Shown: one piece after another, positions 26,477-34,946 of the stretch | Layout: every line of letters starts with the position of its first letter | Numbering within the stretch: position 1 is the first letter of the stretch | Assembly: GCA_963798805.1 (NCBI GenBank) | Contig: CAWCVC010000008.1 | Span: forward strand, 248,001 to 312,000 | DNA: 64,000 nucleotides | Origin: CAVZCK01 sp963798805 | GTDB taxonomy: Bacteria; Pseudomonadota; Alphaproteobacteria; Rhizobiales; Rhodomicrobiaceae | Direction: 5' to 3' | Notes under the pieces: generated by a model | What the model was told of the DNA's origin: nothing | The model's input: the letters and a program-made list of their open reading frames with translations, nothing else | Databases searched by the model: none | Made by a program: the position numbers and the translations under genes

Positions 26477-26854
26477 ATGAAGCTCGATCATGTGAATGTC
26501 CGCACCGCCAATCTCGAAGCGATGCGTTCGTGGTATGTCCGCGTTCTCGGTCTTGTCGACGGCTGGCGCCCGGCCTTCGCCTTTCCGGGCGCCTGGCTTT
26601 ATGCTGGAGACGACCCGATCGTGCATCTGGTCGGTGTGGACCGCGCGCCCGGCGCGGACGCCGAGGACGTGCGGCTTGAGCATTTCGCGCTACAGGGCGA
26701 TGATCTCGAAGCGCTCCGCACGCGGCTCAAGGCCGAGGGCGTGCCGTCGCGCGAGGCGCGCGTGCCAGGGACCGATCTCCTCCAGATCAACGTCTTCGAT
26801 CCCGACGGCAACCACATTCATGTAGATTTCCATACCGGCCAAGCCGCCGGCTGA
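26477..26854 (+). CDS. VOC (glyoxalase/dioxygenase fold) family protein
   Basis: A 125-residue single VOC module. It opens KLDHVNVRTANLEAMRSWYVRVLGL with the first metal His; GADAEDVRLEHFALQGDD supplies a second His and the NVFDPDGNHIHVDFH end supplies the terminal acid/His. VOC proteins use a divalent metal for isomerase, lyase or dioxygenase chemistry on small oxoacids. It starts 4 bp after the SDR stop and belongs to the same operon. A second VOC protein lies at 32.3 kb. Confidence 0.75.
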   Translation: MKLDHVNVRTANLEAMRSWYVRVLGLVDGWRPAFAFPGAWLYAGDDPIVHLVGVDRAPGADAEDVRLEHFALQGDDLEALRTRLKAEGVPSREARVPGTDLLQINVFDPDGNHIHVDFHTGQAAG

Positions 26855-26866
26855 GCGCCTCCGGCT

Positions 26867-27805
26867 TCACGCGACCGGCGTTAACAGCGGATCGCCGGCG
26901 AAATGAGCCGCAAGATTGCGGACCACCAGATCGCCCATCGCTGTACGTGTCTTGTGCGTGGCCGAGCCCTGATGCGGCGAGAGCACGACATTGTCGAGCC
27001 CGAACAGCGCTTCGGGCACCCGCGGCTCGTCCTCGAACACGTCGAGCGCCGCGCCGCCGAGCTTGCCGGATTGCAGAAGCTCGACCATCGCCGCCTCATC
27101 GACCAGCGAGCCGCGCGCGACGTTGACCAGATTGCCTTTCGGCCCCAGCGCCTCCATGACCTTGCGTGAGACGATCTGTTTCGTCTCCGGCGAGCCTGGC
27201 GCGATGACCACGAGCCATTCGACTGCCCGCGCCATCTCTTCCAAATCGGCGAAAAAGGGATAGGGCTCATAAGGCTGCTCGCGCCGGCCATGGTAAACGA
27301 CCTGCATCTTGAAGGCCTGGCAGCGCCGTGCAATCTCCTTGCCGATCCGGCCAAGGCCTAGAATCCCGACCTTCGCCCCCGTCAATTCCCCGGTCAGCGG
27401 GTAGTTCTTCTCGCGCCAGCATCCGGCTCGCGTGTAGGCATCGGCCTGCGGGATGCGGCGGCAGAGCGCGACCATCAGTCCCAGCGTGATCTCGGCGACG
27501 GCGTCGTTCAGCACGTCCGGCGTATTCGCCACGCGCACGCTGCGCGCCTTGCAGGCTGCGATGTCGATCGCGTCATAGCCGACGCCGAAGCTGGCGATGA
27601 TCTCGAGCTTCGGCAGCGCTGCGAAGATCTCAGGCGCGCAGCCGGAATGGCCGTTTGTCGCCATACCGCGGACCCTCTCGGCGATCTCGGAAAGCAGCGC
27701 CTTCTTATCCTCTGCCTGCCAATAGCGATGGACGACGTAGGCATCGGCCAGTGCGGCCTCGACATGCGTCATCATCGGAGCGATCTGCAAAATTTCGGGC
27801 TTCAT
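26867..27805 (-). CDS. D-2-hydroxyacid dehydrogenase (glyoxylate/hydroxypyruvate reductase-like)
   Basis: A 312-residue protein of the D-isomer 2-hydroxyacid dehydrogenase family. The NAD(P) motif is GILGLGRIGKEIARRCQ, VVYHGRREQPYEPYPF suggests NADPH, and the catalytic Arg lies in NVARGSLVDE, Glu in FEDEPRVPE and His in SPHQGSATHKTR. It most resembles GhrB-type glyoxylate and hydroxypyruvate reductases. If the pathway yields glycolaldehyde or glyoxylate, this enzyme would handle it. It is convergent with the VOC gene and divergent from the ABC transporter operon. Confidence 0.82.
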   Translation of the reverse strand: MKPEILQIAPMMTHVEAALADAYVVHRYWQAEDKKALLSEIAERVRGMATNGHSGCAPEIFAALPKLEIIASFGVGYDAIDIAACKARSVRVANTPDVLNDAVAEITLGLMVALCRRIPQADAYTRAGCWREKNYPLTGELTGAKVGILGLGRIGKEIARRCQAFKMQVVYHGRREQPYEPYPFFADLEEMARAVEWLVVIAPGSPETKQIVSRKVMEALGPKGNLVNVARGSLVDEAAMVELLQSGKLGGAALDVFEDEPRVPEALFGLDNVVLSPHQGSATHKTRTAMGDLVVRNLAAHFAGDPLLTPVA

Positions 27806-27932
27806 GACGTCTCCTCAAGGTCCAAAGTGGTCTCGGCCAATTCAGAACATCATTGACCGAAGCTGCTTCGCCGAACAATATCAAGGCCGAACCCTGGCGG
27901 GCAGACCGGGAGACATGGGAGGTTTCGACGCA

Positions 27933-29006
27933 ATGGCGTCGGTCACGATTCAGAACGTCCGAAAGTCCTTCGGCACCGTGGAAGTGATCCATGGCGTCAA
28001 CATCGATATCGGCGACGGCGAGTTCGTCGTCCTTGTCGGTCCGTCGGGCTGCGGAAAATCCACGCTGCTGCGCATGATTGCCGGCCTCGAGGCGATCACT
28101 TCCGGTGAGGTCATCATCAACAACCGGGTGGTCAACGCGATGCCCGCCAAGCAGCGCGACATCGCCATGGTCTTCCAGAATTACGCCCTCTATCCGCACA
28201 TGAAGGTTTATGACAACATGGCCTTCAGCATGAAGCTGCGGAAGGCTCCGAAGGCCGAAATAGAAACCCGGGTTCGCGCAGCGGCCGAAATCCTGGGCCT
28301 TGAGCCGCTGCTTGGCCGCTATCCGCGTCAGCTTTCCGGCGGTCAGCGCCAGCGCGTCGCGATGGGCCGCGCGATCGTACGCGACCCGCAGGTGTTTCTC
28401 TTCGACGAGCCGCTCTCCAATCTCGACGCCAAGCTCCGCGTGGCGATGCGCACCGAAATCAAGGCGCTGCATCTGCGCGTCGGCGGCACCACGATCTACG
28501 TCACCCACGACCAGATCGAGGCGATGACGATGGCCGACAAGATCGTTGTCATGCAGGGCGGCCATGTGGAGCAGATGGGCGCGCCGCTCGATCTTTATGA
28601 CACGCCGGACAATATTTTTGTCGCCGGCTTTATCGGCTCACCAGCGATGAATTTTTTGCGCGGTCGGATCGCGCGGAACGGCACGACCGCGCTGGTCACG
28701 CCTGAGGGCGAACTGATACCCGTGCCCGAGGCTCCCGGCCTGGAGGAAGGACGCGAGATGATTCTCGGCATGCGTCCGGAACATTTAACGTTCTCCACCG
28801 ACGAACGCGGCTTTGCTGCGACAGTCGTGGTCACAGAACCGACAGGCTCCGAGGTCCAGATTTCGGCGAAGCATGGGAAGGACGATGTTGTCGCGGTCTT
28901 CCGCGAGCGCCGCCAGCCAGCACCGGGGCAGACCATCCGGCTGATTCCGGACCTTGCCCGTGCGCATTTGTTCGACCCGGCGACTGGCCGGGTAATCCGG
29001 GCCTAA
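27933..29006 (+). CDS. sugar ABC transporter ATPase (UgpC/MalK-type)
   Basis: Chosen start 27933, after GGGAGG at 27917-27922; product 357 residues. ATPase motifs: VGPSGCGKSTLL, Q-loop AMVFQNYALYPHM, signature LSGGQRQRVAMG, Walker B VFLFDEPLSNLDA and THDQIEAMTMAD. A C-terminal TOBE regulatory domain (MRPEHLTFSTDE, EPTGSEVQISAKH) marks the CUT1-type sugar group. It energises the transporter formed by the next three genes. No family detail gives the sugar. Confidence 0.88.
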   Translation: MASVTIQNVRKSFGTVEVIHGVNIDIGDGEFVVLVGPSGCGKSTLLRMIAGLEAITSGEVIINNRVVNAMPAKQRDIAMVFQNYALYPHMKVYDNMAFSMKLRKAPKAEIETRVRAAAEILGLEPLLGRYPRQLSGGQRQRVAMGRAIVRDPQVFLFDEPLSNLDAKLRVAMRTEIKALHLRVGGTTIYVTHDQIEAMTMADKIVVMQGGHVEQMGAPLDLYDTPDNIFVAGFIGSPAMNFLRGRIARNGTTALVTPEGELIPVPEAPGLEEGREMILGMRPEHLTFSTDERGFAATVVVTEPTGSEVQISAKHGKDDVVAVFRERRQPAPGQTIRLIPDLARAHLFDPATGRVIRA

Positions 29007-29074
29007 GAGCCCGCGCCGGGGAGTTCACCCGGTGAATGACAAGCCGGCGCGACCGGCACCACAAGGAGGAACTA

Positions 29075-30433
29075 ATGAATCTCAGCCGACGCAGTTTGTT
29101 GAAGGGAACTGCCGCAGCGGGCGCTTTGGCGCTCGGGGGGGACTTGCTGGGCCGGGCTCGGGCCTGGGCTGCAACCGAACTGAAATATAAGCCCGAGAGT
29201 GGCGCCAAGCTTCAGCTTCTGCGCTGGAAGCGGTTTGTCCAATCGGAGGAAGACGCATTTCTCAAGCTGGTTGATGCCTTTTCCAAGGCGACCGGCGTTC
29301 CGGTCACGACACTGAGCGAGAGCCTTGACGACGTGCAGCCGAAGGCGTCGGTGGCCGCCAATGTTGGCTCCGGCCCGGATATGTTCTGGGGGCTTTATTC
29401 CCTGCCGCACCTTTTCCCCGATCATTGCATGGACGTGACCGACCTCGCCGATTATCTCGGCAAGAAATATGGGGGCTGGGTGCCGTCGGCGATCAAATAT
29501 GGCAAGTCCGGCGACAAGTGGATCGCCATTCCGGTCGCCTACAACGCCAATCTCATCAACTACCGCAAGTCGGCTATCAAGGCGGCGGGATTCGACGAAG
29601 TTCCGATGGACCTCGCCGGCTTCCTGGAGCTGACCAAGGGCTTGAAAAAGATCGGCAAGCCGAGCGGCATGGCGCTCGGGCACGCCTCCGGCGACGGCAA
29701 TGCCTGGGTGCATTGGTGCCTGTGGGCTCATGGCGGCTCGCTTGTCGATGAGCACGACAAGGTATCGATCAACTCGCCGGAGACCATTGCGGCTCTGAAA
29801 TACGGTAAGCAGCTTTACGACAACTGGGTACCCGGCACCGCGTCCTGGAACGACGCCTTCAACAACAAGGCGTTTCTGGCCCAGGATATCTGGATGACCA
29901 ATAACGGCGTCTCCATCTACGCGGCGGCGAAAGCGCAGTCGAAACCGGCAGCGAACGCCGACGCCGCTGCCAAGGCCGCGGCGGCGAAGATGGGCGAGAT
30001 CGCCGAGGACATCTACCACTCGGTCTGGCCCGTCGGTCCGGTCGGCTTCCCGACCGAGTTCCACATCTGCTATCCGCTGCTCGGGATGAAATACACCAAA
30101 TACCCGATGGCGGTGAAAGCCTTCATGCAGTTCATGATGGAGAAGGAGAACTTCGGCCCATGGGCCGCTGCTGCCGTCGGCTATCTGACGCAGTCGCTGA
30201 ACGACTATGAGAAGCTGCCGTTCTGGGACGAGGACCCGAAGATCACGCCGGCCAAGCTCGCCGCTAAGCGGACGCTCACCGCCGGGTATAAGGGCACGGT
30301 CGGCGAGAAAGCCGCCGCGGCGCTGGCCGACTTCGTCGTGCTGGACATGTTCGCCAGTGTCTGCTCTGGCCGCGAGACGCCGGAGGGCGCGGTCAAGATG
30401 GCCGAGCGCCAGGCTCAGCGGCTCTACCGCTAG
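29075..30433 (+). CDS. sugar ABC transporter substrate-binding protein (Tat-exported)
   Basis: The start at 29075 follows AAGGAGGA; product 452 residues. The N-terminus NLSRRSLLKGTAAAGALAL is a twin-arginine signal, so the protein is probably exported folded. The mature part is a family 1 solute-binding protein with SGPDMFWGLYSLPHLFPDH, IPVAYNANLINYRKSA and LGHASGDGNAWVHWCLWAHGG. The long Ala/Lys-rich loop (AAKAQSKPAANADAAAKAAAA) is unusual. It feeds the two permeases that follow. Followed by a hairpin that likely lowers expression of the permeases. Confidence 0.87.
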   Translation: MNLSRRSLLKGTAAAGALALGGDLLGRARAWAATELKYKPESGAKLQLLRWKRFVQSEEDAFLKLVDAFSKATGVPVTTLSESLDDVQPKASVAANVGSGPDMFWGLYSLPHLFPDHCMDVTDLADYLGKKYGGWVPSAIKYGKSGDKWIAIPVAYNANLINYRKSAIKAAGFDEVPMDLAGFLELTKGLKKIGKPSGMALGHASGDGNAWVHWCLWAHGGSLVDEHDKVSINSPETIAALKYGKQLYDNWVPGTASWNDAFNNKAFLAQDIWMTNNGVSIYAAAKAQSKPAANADAAAKAAAAKMGEIAEDIYHSVWPVGPVGFPTEFHICYPLLGMKYTKYPMAVKAFMQFMMEKENFGPWAAAAVGYLTQSLNDYEKLPFWDEDPKITPAKLAAKRTLTAGYKGTVGEKAAAALADFVVLDMFASVCSGRETPEGAVKMAERQAQRLYR

Positions 30434-30442
30434 AAATCCTTC

Positions 30443-30470
30443 GGCAGGGTCCGGCATGTCGGGCCCTGCC
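30443..30470 (+). terminator. hairpin after the sugar-binding protein gene (attenuator)
   Basis: ggcagggtccg and cgggccctgcc form an 11-bp stem with one T-G wobble and a 6-nt loop gcatgt, right after the stop at 30433. No clear T-run follows. Hairpins here commonly stabilise the binding-protein mRNA or reduce downstream expression. The candidate ATG at 30456 falls in this loop. Confidence 0.55.
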
Positions 30471-30491
30471 CTTGAGTTTGGAGGACCGGAT

Positions 30492-31454
30492 TTGGCCCAG
30501 GCGACCCTCGATCACCCCGCGATCGACACGACGGGCGCTGGCTCTCTATGGCAGCGGCTCCAGACCAACCGCAACTGGCTCGGCTTCTGGTTCATGCTGC
30601 CGGCGGCCGGCTTTCTGATCCTGTTCCTCGCCTATCCGTTGGGCCTCGGCGTCTGGCTGTCATTCACCGACAGCAAGATCGGGCGGGTCGGCGAATGGGT
30701 CGGTTTCGACAATTACGCCTGGCTTTGGGACGACAGCGTCTTTTGGCTGAGCGTGTTCAACACGCTGCTGTACACCGTCGTCGCCAGCGCACTGAAATTC
30801 GCGATCGGCCTCTATCTTGCGCTGCTCCTCAATCGCAATATGCCGTTCAAGGCGATCATTCGCTCCGTCGTACTGATCCCGTTCATCGTGCCGACGGTGC
30901 TTTCAGCGGTCGCCTTCTGGTGGATATTCGACACCCAGTTCTCGATCATCACCTGGATGCTGCAGCGCATTGGCGCCATCGCGCCTCACTATCAGATCAA
31001 TTGGCTCGGCGATGCGACCATGGCACGCGCCTCGGTGATCTTCGCCAATATCTGGCGCGGCGTGCCCTTCATCGCGATCACGCTGCTTGCCGGCTTGCAA
31101 ACCGTGCCTGTGTCACTTTACGAGGCGTCGGTGATCGACGGCGCGACACGCTGGCAGATGTTCCGCCACATCACCTACCCGCTGCTCACTCCGATCATCG
31201 CCGTGGTGATGACCTTTTCGGTGCTGTTCACCTTCACCGACTTCCAGCTCATCTGGGTGCTGACGCGGGGCGGCCCGTTCAATTCGACTCATCTGATGGC
31301 GACGCTTTCCTATCAGCGCGCCATCCTCGGCGGTAATCTCGGCGAAGGCGCAGCCATAGCCACCGCGATGATCCCGTTCCTTCTGGCGGCGATCATGTTC
31401 TCCTGGTTCGGCCTGCAGCGCCGAAAATGGCAGCATGGAGAGGGCAATGACTGA
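30492..31454 (+). CDS. sugar ABC transporter permease 1
   Basis: I favour TTG 30492, since GGAGG ends 7-8 bp before it; the alternative ATG 30456 lies in the loop of a hairpin with no good ribosome site. The product (320 residues) has six helices, from NWLGFWFMLPAAGFLILFLAYP on. The EAA motif EASVIDGATRWQMFRHITYPLL couples to the ATPase. CUT1-type permeases of this kind pair with a second permease, here the next gene, which overlaps by 8 bp. Substrate unknown. Confidence 0.85.
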   Translation: MAQATLDHPAIDTTGAGSLWQRLQTNRNWLGFWFMLPAAGFLILFLAYPLGLGVWLSFTDSKIGRVGEWVGFDNYAWLWDDSVFWLSVFNTLLYTVVASALKFAIGLYLALLLNRNMPFKAIIRSVVLIPFIVPTVLSAVAFWWIFDTQFSIITWMLQRIGAIAPHYQINWLGDATMARASVIFANIWRGVPFIAITLLAGLQTVPVSLYEASVIDGATRWQMFRHITYPLLTPIIAVVMTFSVLFTFTDFQLIWVLTRGGPFNSTHLMATLSYQRAILGGNLGEGAAIATAMIPFLLAAIMFSWFGLQRRKWQHGEGND

Positions 31455-32340
31455 AGCCACCGAGACGCTCGCCCAGGCCGATTACCGCGAGGGCATGGAG
31501 CATCTGGAGACCCGCATCAGCCGGCTTGTCACGCTCTGGCTCCCGCTCGGGACCATTCTGGTTGTGCTGCTGTTCCCGTTCTACTGGATGGCACTGACGG
31601 CGATAAAGCCGGACAATGAGCTGATCGATCTCGAAAATACCAACCCGCTTTGGACGCTGCACCCGACCTTTAAGCACATCCACACGCTGCTGTTCGAGAC
31701 TGCCTATCCGACTTGGCTGTGGAACACCATGATTGTCGCGATCAGTTCGACGATCCTCTCCTTGATCGCCAGCGTGTTCGCCGCTTACGCTATTGTGCGG
31801 CTCAAATATCGCGGCGCCAACTGGGTCGGCGGCGCGATCTTCCTCGCCTATCTCGTGCCACCCTCGATCCTGTTCATCCCGCTGGCAACGATCGTCACCC
31901 GCTACGGCCTGTTCGACACGCCATTCGCCCTGATCCTGAGCTATCCGACCATCCTGATCCCGTTCTCGACCTGGCTGCTGATGGGCTATTTCAAGACCAT
32001 TCCGTTCGAGCTTGAGGAATGCGCGCTGATCGACGGCGCGAGCCGCTGGCAGATCCTGGTCAAGATCATCCTGCCGCTCGCCGTGCCCGGGCTGATCTCC
32101 GCCTTCATCTTCTGCTTCACGCTGTGTTGGAACGAGTTCATCTACGCGCTGACATTCATATCCAACGTCAACAATAAGACGGTGCCGGTGGCGATCGTTA
32201 CCAATTTCACCGATGGCGATGTTTATCGCTGGGGCGCGATCATGGCGGGCGCGCTCGTCGGCGCGGTGCCGCTGGTGATCCTTTACGCCTTTTTCGTCGA
32301 GCACTATGTTGCCGCGATGACCGGGGCCGTGAAGGAATGA
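31447..32340 (+). CDS. sugar ABC transporter permease 2
   Basis: The start ATG 31447 overlaps the previous stop by 8 bp; 297 residues and six helices, with LWLPLGTILVVLLFPFYWMAL as the first. The EAA loop reads ECALIDGASRWQILVKIILPLA. Together with the first permease it forms the transmembrane pore. ATGA overlap with the VOC gene downstream links the transporter to catabolic genes. Confidence 0.85.
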   Translation: MTEATETLAQADYREGMEHLETRISRLVTLWLPLGTILVVLLFPFYWMALTAIKPDNELIDLENTNPLWTLHPTFKHIHTLLFETAYPTWLWNTMIVAISSTILSLIASVFAAYAIVRLKYRGANWVGGAIFLAYLVPPSILFIPLATIVTRYGLFDTPFALILSYPTILIPFSTWLLMGYFKTIPFELEECALIDGASRWQILVKIILPLAVPGLISAFIFCFTLCWNEFIYALTFISNVNNKTVPVAIVTNFTDGDVYRWGAIMAGALVGAVPLVILYAFFVEHYVAAMTGAVKE

Positions 32341-32774
32341 GCTGGTCGATCCATCACGTGAACTTGCCGGCCGTCGATGTGCGCGCCTCGGCGCGGTTCT
32401 ACAGCGAAATTCTGGGGCTTACCGAAGGGCGCTGGACCTTCCCGCCTCCCGAGCAGGTCGGTCATATCAGCACCGATCCGGCGAAGCTGACGCTTTTCCC
32501 TTGCGACACTGCGAGCCAGGGGCAGAACAGCGGGCTGCATCTGATCCTGCCCGAGCCAGAATTCGCCCGTAAGAACGGGCTCGACCACAACCCGTCGATC
32601 GGCGGCCATGTGGCGATCCAGGTACCGGATCTCGAAGCGGTGATGGCCCGGCTGAAGGCCGCGGGCATCCCGTTCTCCTATGCGCCGACATTCGCCATCC
32701 CGCACATGCGTCACATCTATGTCTACGACCCGGCCATGAACCTGCTCGAAATCAACGAGGTGATGAAAGCATGA
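32337..32774 (+). CDS. VOC family protein 2
   Basis: A 145-residue VOC module with WSIHHVNLPAVDVRASARFYSEILGL (first His), GGHVAIQVPDLEAVM (second His) and YVYDPAMNLLEINE (terminal Glu). All three canonical metal ligands are present. It overlaps both neighbours by 4 bp (ATGA), so it is an integral part of the transporter-catabolic operon. Its sequence differs enough from the VOC protein at 26.5 kb to suggest a different substrate. Confidence 0.75.
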   Translation: MSWSIHHVNLPAVDVRASARFYSEILGLTEGRWTFPPPEQVGHISTDPAKLTLFPCDTASQGQNSGLHLILPEPEFARKNGLDHNPSIGGHVAIQVPDLEAVMARLKAAGIPFSYAPTFAIPHMRHIYVYDPAMNLLEINEVMKA

Positions 32775-33682
32775 CGGACGGCGCGATGAATGTCGCCTTT
32801 GTCGGCCTGGGCGCGATGGGCAACCGCATGGCGGGTGTTCTGCTGGCGGCTGGACATTCCGTGAGCGGATATGACCGTTATGCGGAGGCCATGAAGGCGC
32901 TGGAGGCGAAAGGCGGGCGAGGCGCCGAAAGTGCGGCTTCAGCCTGCGCAGGGGCCGACGCACTGGTGCTGATGGTGGTCAATGCCGATCAGGCTTCGGC
33001 GGTGCTGTTCGATGACGGTGCGCTCGAGGCTTTGCCGCCGGGGGCGCTGGTCATGTCCTGCGTGACCATGCCGGCGGCGGCGAGCGAGGCGATCGGGCGG
33101 CGGATCGAGGAGACGGGAAGGCTCTATCTCGACGCTCCAGTCTCGGGCGGCACGGTCGGTGCGGAGCAGGGAAAGCTGACTTTCATGGTGGGTGGCTCCG
33201 ACGCTGCCTTCGCCAAAGCCCAGCCGCTGCTTCAGCCGATGGCCGGAGATATCTTCCGGCTCGGCGACCGGCCAGGCCCCGGCTCGACCATGAAGATGGT
33301 GCATCAGCTTGCGGCGGGCTGCAATTTGGCAGTCGCCGCCGAGGTCGTGAGTTTCGGCACGCATCTCGGGCTCGATCCCGCGCAGGTGCTCGAAGTGCTC
33401 AACGTTTCGGCCGGGCGATCCTGGATGATCGGCGACCGAGGTCCTCGGATGCTGACCGAGGGCAGGGAGTCGAAATCCGCCGTCGATATCTTCGTCAAGG
33501 ACCTCGGCATCGTGCTGGATGCCGCCCGCGCGTCCCGGTTCCCGGTTCCGGTTTCCGCGGCGGCTTTGCAGGTTTTTCTCGGCGCATCCTCCGCTGGCTT
33601 CGGTGCTTATGACGACAGCCAGGCGACGCGCTTTTACGAAAGCCTGGGCGGTAAGCCGGTACATCCGCCGGAGAAAAGCTGA
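32771..33682 (+). CDS. HIBADH/GLYR family dehydrogenase, threonate-type
   Basis: A 303-residue beta-hydroxyacid dehydrogenase. N-terminal MNVAFVGLGAMGNRMAGVLL Rossmann motif, substrate signature DAPVSGGTVGAEQGKLTFMVGG, and catalytic Lys in GPGSTMKMVHQLAAGCN. Members oxidise or reduce 3-hydroxyacids; L-threonate dehydrogenase and tartronate semialdehyde reductase are close relatives. With the DenD-like gene it fits four-carbon or C3 acid-sugar chemistry at the end of this operon. The start overlaps the VOC stop (ATGA). Confidence 0.8.
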   Translation: MTDGAMNVAFVGLGAMGNRMAGVLLAAGHSVSGYDRYAEAMKALEAKGGRGAESAASACAGADALVLMVVNADQASAVLFDDGALEALPPGALVMSCVTMPAAASEAIGRRIEETGRLYLDAPVSGGTVGAEQGKLTFMVGGSDAAFAKAQPLLQPMAGDIFRLGDRPGPGSTMKMVHQLAAGCNLAVAAEVVSFGTHLGLDPAQVLEVLNVSAGRSWMIGDRGPRMLTEGRESKSAVDIFVKDLGIVLDAARASRFPVPVSAAALQVFLGASSAGFGAYDDSQATRFYESLGGKPVHPPEKS

Positions 33683-33703
33683 CAACATCGCGGAGGCAGC
33701 CGA

Positions 33704-34732
33704 TCAGCAGGCGACCGCGGTCGCGGCGCGTTCGGCGGGCGATATGCTCGGCGCGTCGTAGTGAATGAGCCGCGATCCGCCCGTTTCGAATGCGAATGAA
33801 ACGTGGACGAGGCCGTCGAGCGCGGCCAGAACGCGCGGCCGCTTTTCCTGCGGCACGAAGAACAGCATGAAGCCGCCCCCGCCCGCGCCGAGAAGCTTGC
33901 CGCCGATGGCGCCCGCGCGGCGCGCCTTCTCATAGACCTCATCGACCAACGCCGGAGCGATCCTCGCCGAGAGGCCGCGCTTGAGCTGCCAGGTCTCATG
34001 CAGCAGACGGCCGAATTCCTCGAGCTCGCCATTGCCGCTCAAGATCCGCTCGCCTTCGTCGACCAACGCGCGTATCGCGTGCAGCTCCGACTGCTTCTTC
34101 CCGATCGAGGCGATCTGCTCGGCGGCAATCTCCGATGCGTTGCGGCTGAGGCCGGTGAAGCACAGCATCAGATGCTCCTGGAAGCGCTGGATCCGCGGCT
34201 TCGGCGCGATCACCGGCTCGACGGAAAAGCTGCCGTCGCGCTCGATCAGGATCTTGTTGAGGCCGCCATAGGCGGTCGCGATCTGGTCCTGGACGCCGAC
34301 ATTCTCGCCGAGCATCTTCTGCTCGACATAGATCGCCAGTTCCGCCAGCTCGCGCTTGCAGACCATTTTGCCAAGCAGCGCCTGAGCCGCGAGCAGCATG
34401 CCATTGGTGAAGCTGGAGGAGGAGCCGAGGCCGGCGCGCGCGGGCAGATCGGCATTGTGATGGATATCTACGCCGTCCTCGATCTTGAGCAGCTCAAGCA
34501 CAGTGCGGATGACGGGATGGCGGATCTCGCGCCGGTCGGCGATGCATTCGATCTCGGACCAGACCAGCCGGCTCTTATAGTCGAAGAAGGGCGGCAGAAA
34601 GCGGCAGGTCAGATAGCAATATTTGTCGATGGTGGTAGAGAGAACAGCGCCGCCATGCTCGCGGAACCACGGCTCATAGTCGGTGCCGCCGCCGAAAAAC
34701 GAGATGCGGAACGGAGTACGGCTGATGATCAT
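33704..34732 (-). CDS. hddA: GHMP kinase, D-glycero-D-manno-heptose 7-phosphate kinase-like
   Basis: Start at 34732 after AGGAGC; 342 residues. GHMP fold: substrate segment TPFRISFFGGGTDYEPWFREHGG, ATP motif LPARAGLGSSSSFTNGML, and KLLGAGGGGFMLFF. This opening (ISFFGGGTDYxxW) is characteristic of HddA, which phosphorylates heptose 7-phosphate at C1 with alpha configuration for the GDP-heptose route. It closes a minus-strand cluster that also holds GmhA and HddC-GmhB. A 214-bp gap separates it from the dehydratase gene upstream. Confidence 0.82.
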   Translation of the reverse strand: MIISRTPFRISFFGGGTDYEPWFREHGGAVLSTTIDKYCYLTCRFLPPFFDYKSRLVWSEIECIADRREIRHPVIRTVLELLKIEDGVDIHHNADLPARAGLGSSSSFTNGMLLAAQALLGKMVCKRELAELAIYVEQKMLGENVGVQDQIATAYGGLNKILIERDGSFSVEPVIAPKPRIQRFQEHLMLCFTGLSRNASEIAAEQIASIGKKQSELHAIRALVDEGERILSGNGELEEFGRLLHETWQLKRGLSARIAPALVDEVYEKARRAGAIGGKLLGAGGGGFMLFFVPQEKRPRVLAALDGLVHVSFAFETGGSRLIHYDAPSISPAERAATAVAC

Positions 34733-34762
34733 GGCTCCTCGGCATGGCTGCGGGCGGTCAGA

Positions 34763-34808
34763 GCATCGGACCGAAAAGTGCAAAGCGGTTTTCGGACAAA
34801 TCCGATGC
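34763..34808. repeat. dispersed rhizobial-type palindromic repeat
   Basis: gcatcgga (34763-34770) and tccgatgc (34801-34808) bracket ccgaaaagtg and cggttttcgg, a nested imperfect palindrome. This class of element (outer GATC/GATGC arms, inner GAAAAGTG and GGTTTTCGG) is known to be scattered in intergenic regions of many Hyphomicrobiales. It lies in the gap upstream of hddA. Confidence 0.65.
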
Positions 34809-34946
34809 CAAAGCAGACAGATAGAGCGGCGCTTCGGATTCTAATCAAAAGTCCGCCGCTCTAGGCGTCTGCCACACTATCGCAGATCGTGCTTTCCCCA
34901 AGGTAAGGCGCGGCCCCCGCTTTCGCGCGAAATTGGAGCGTTGCTG

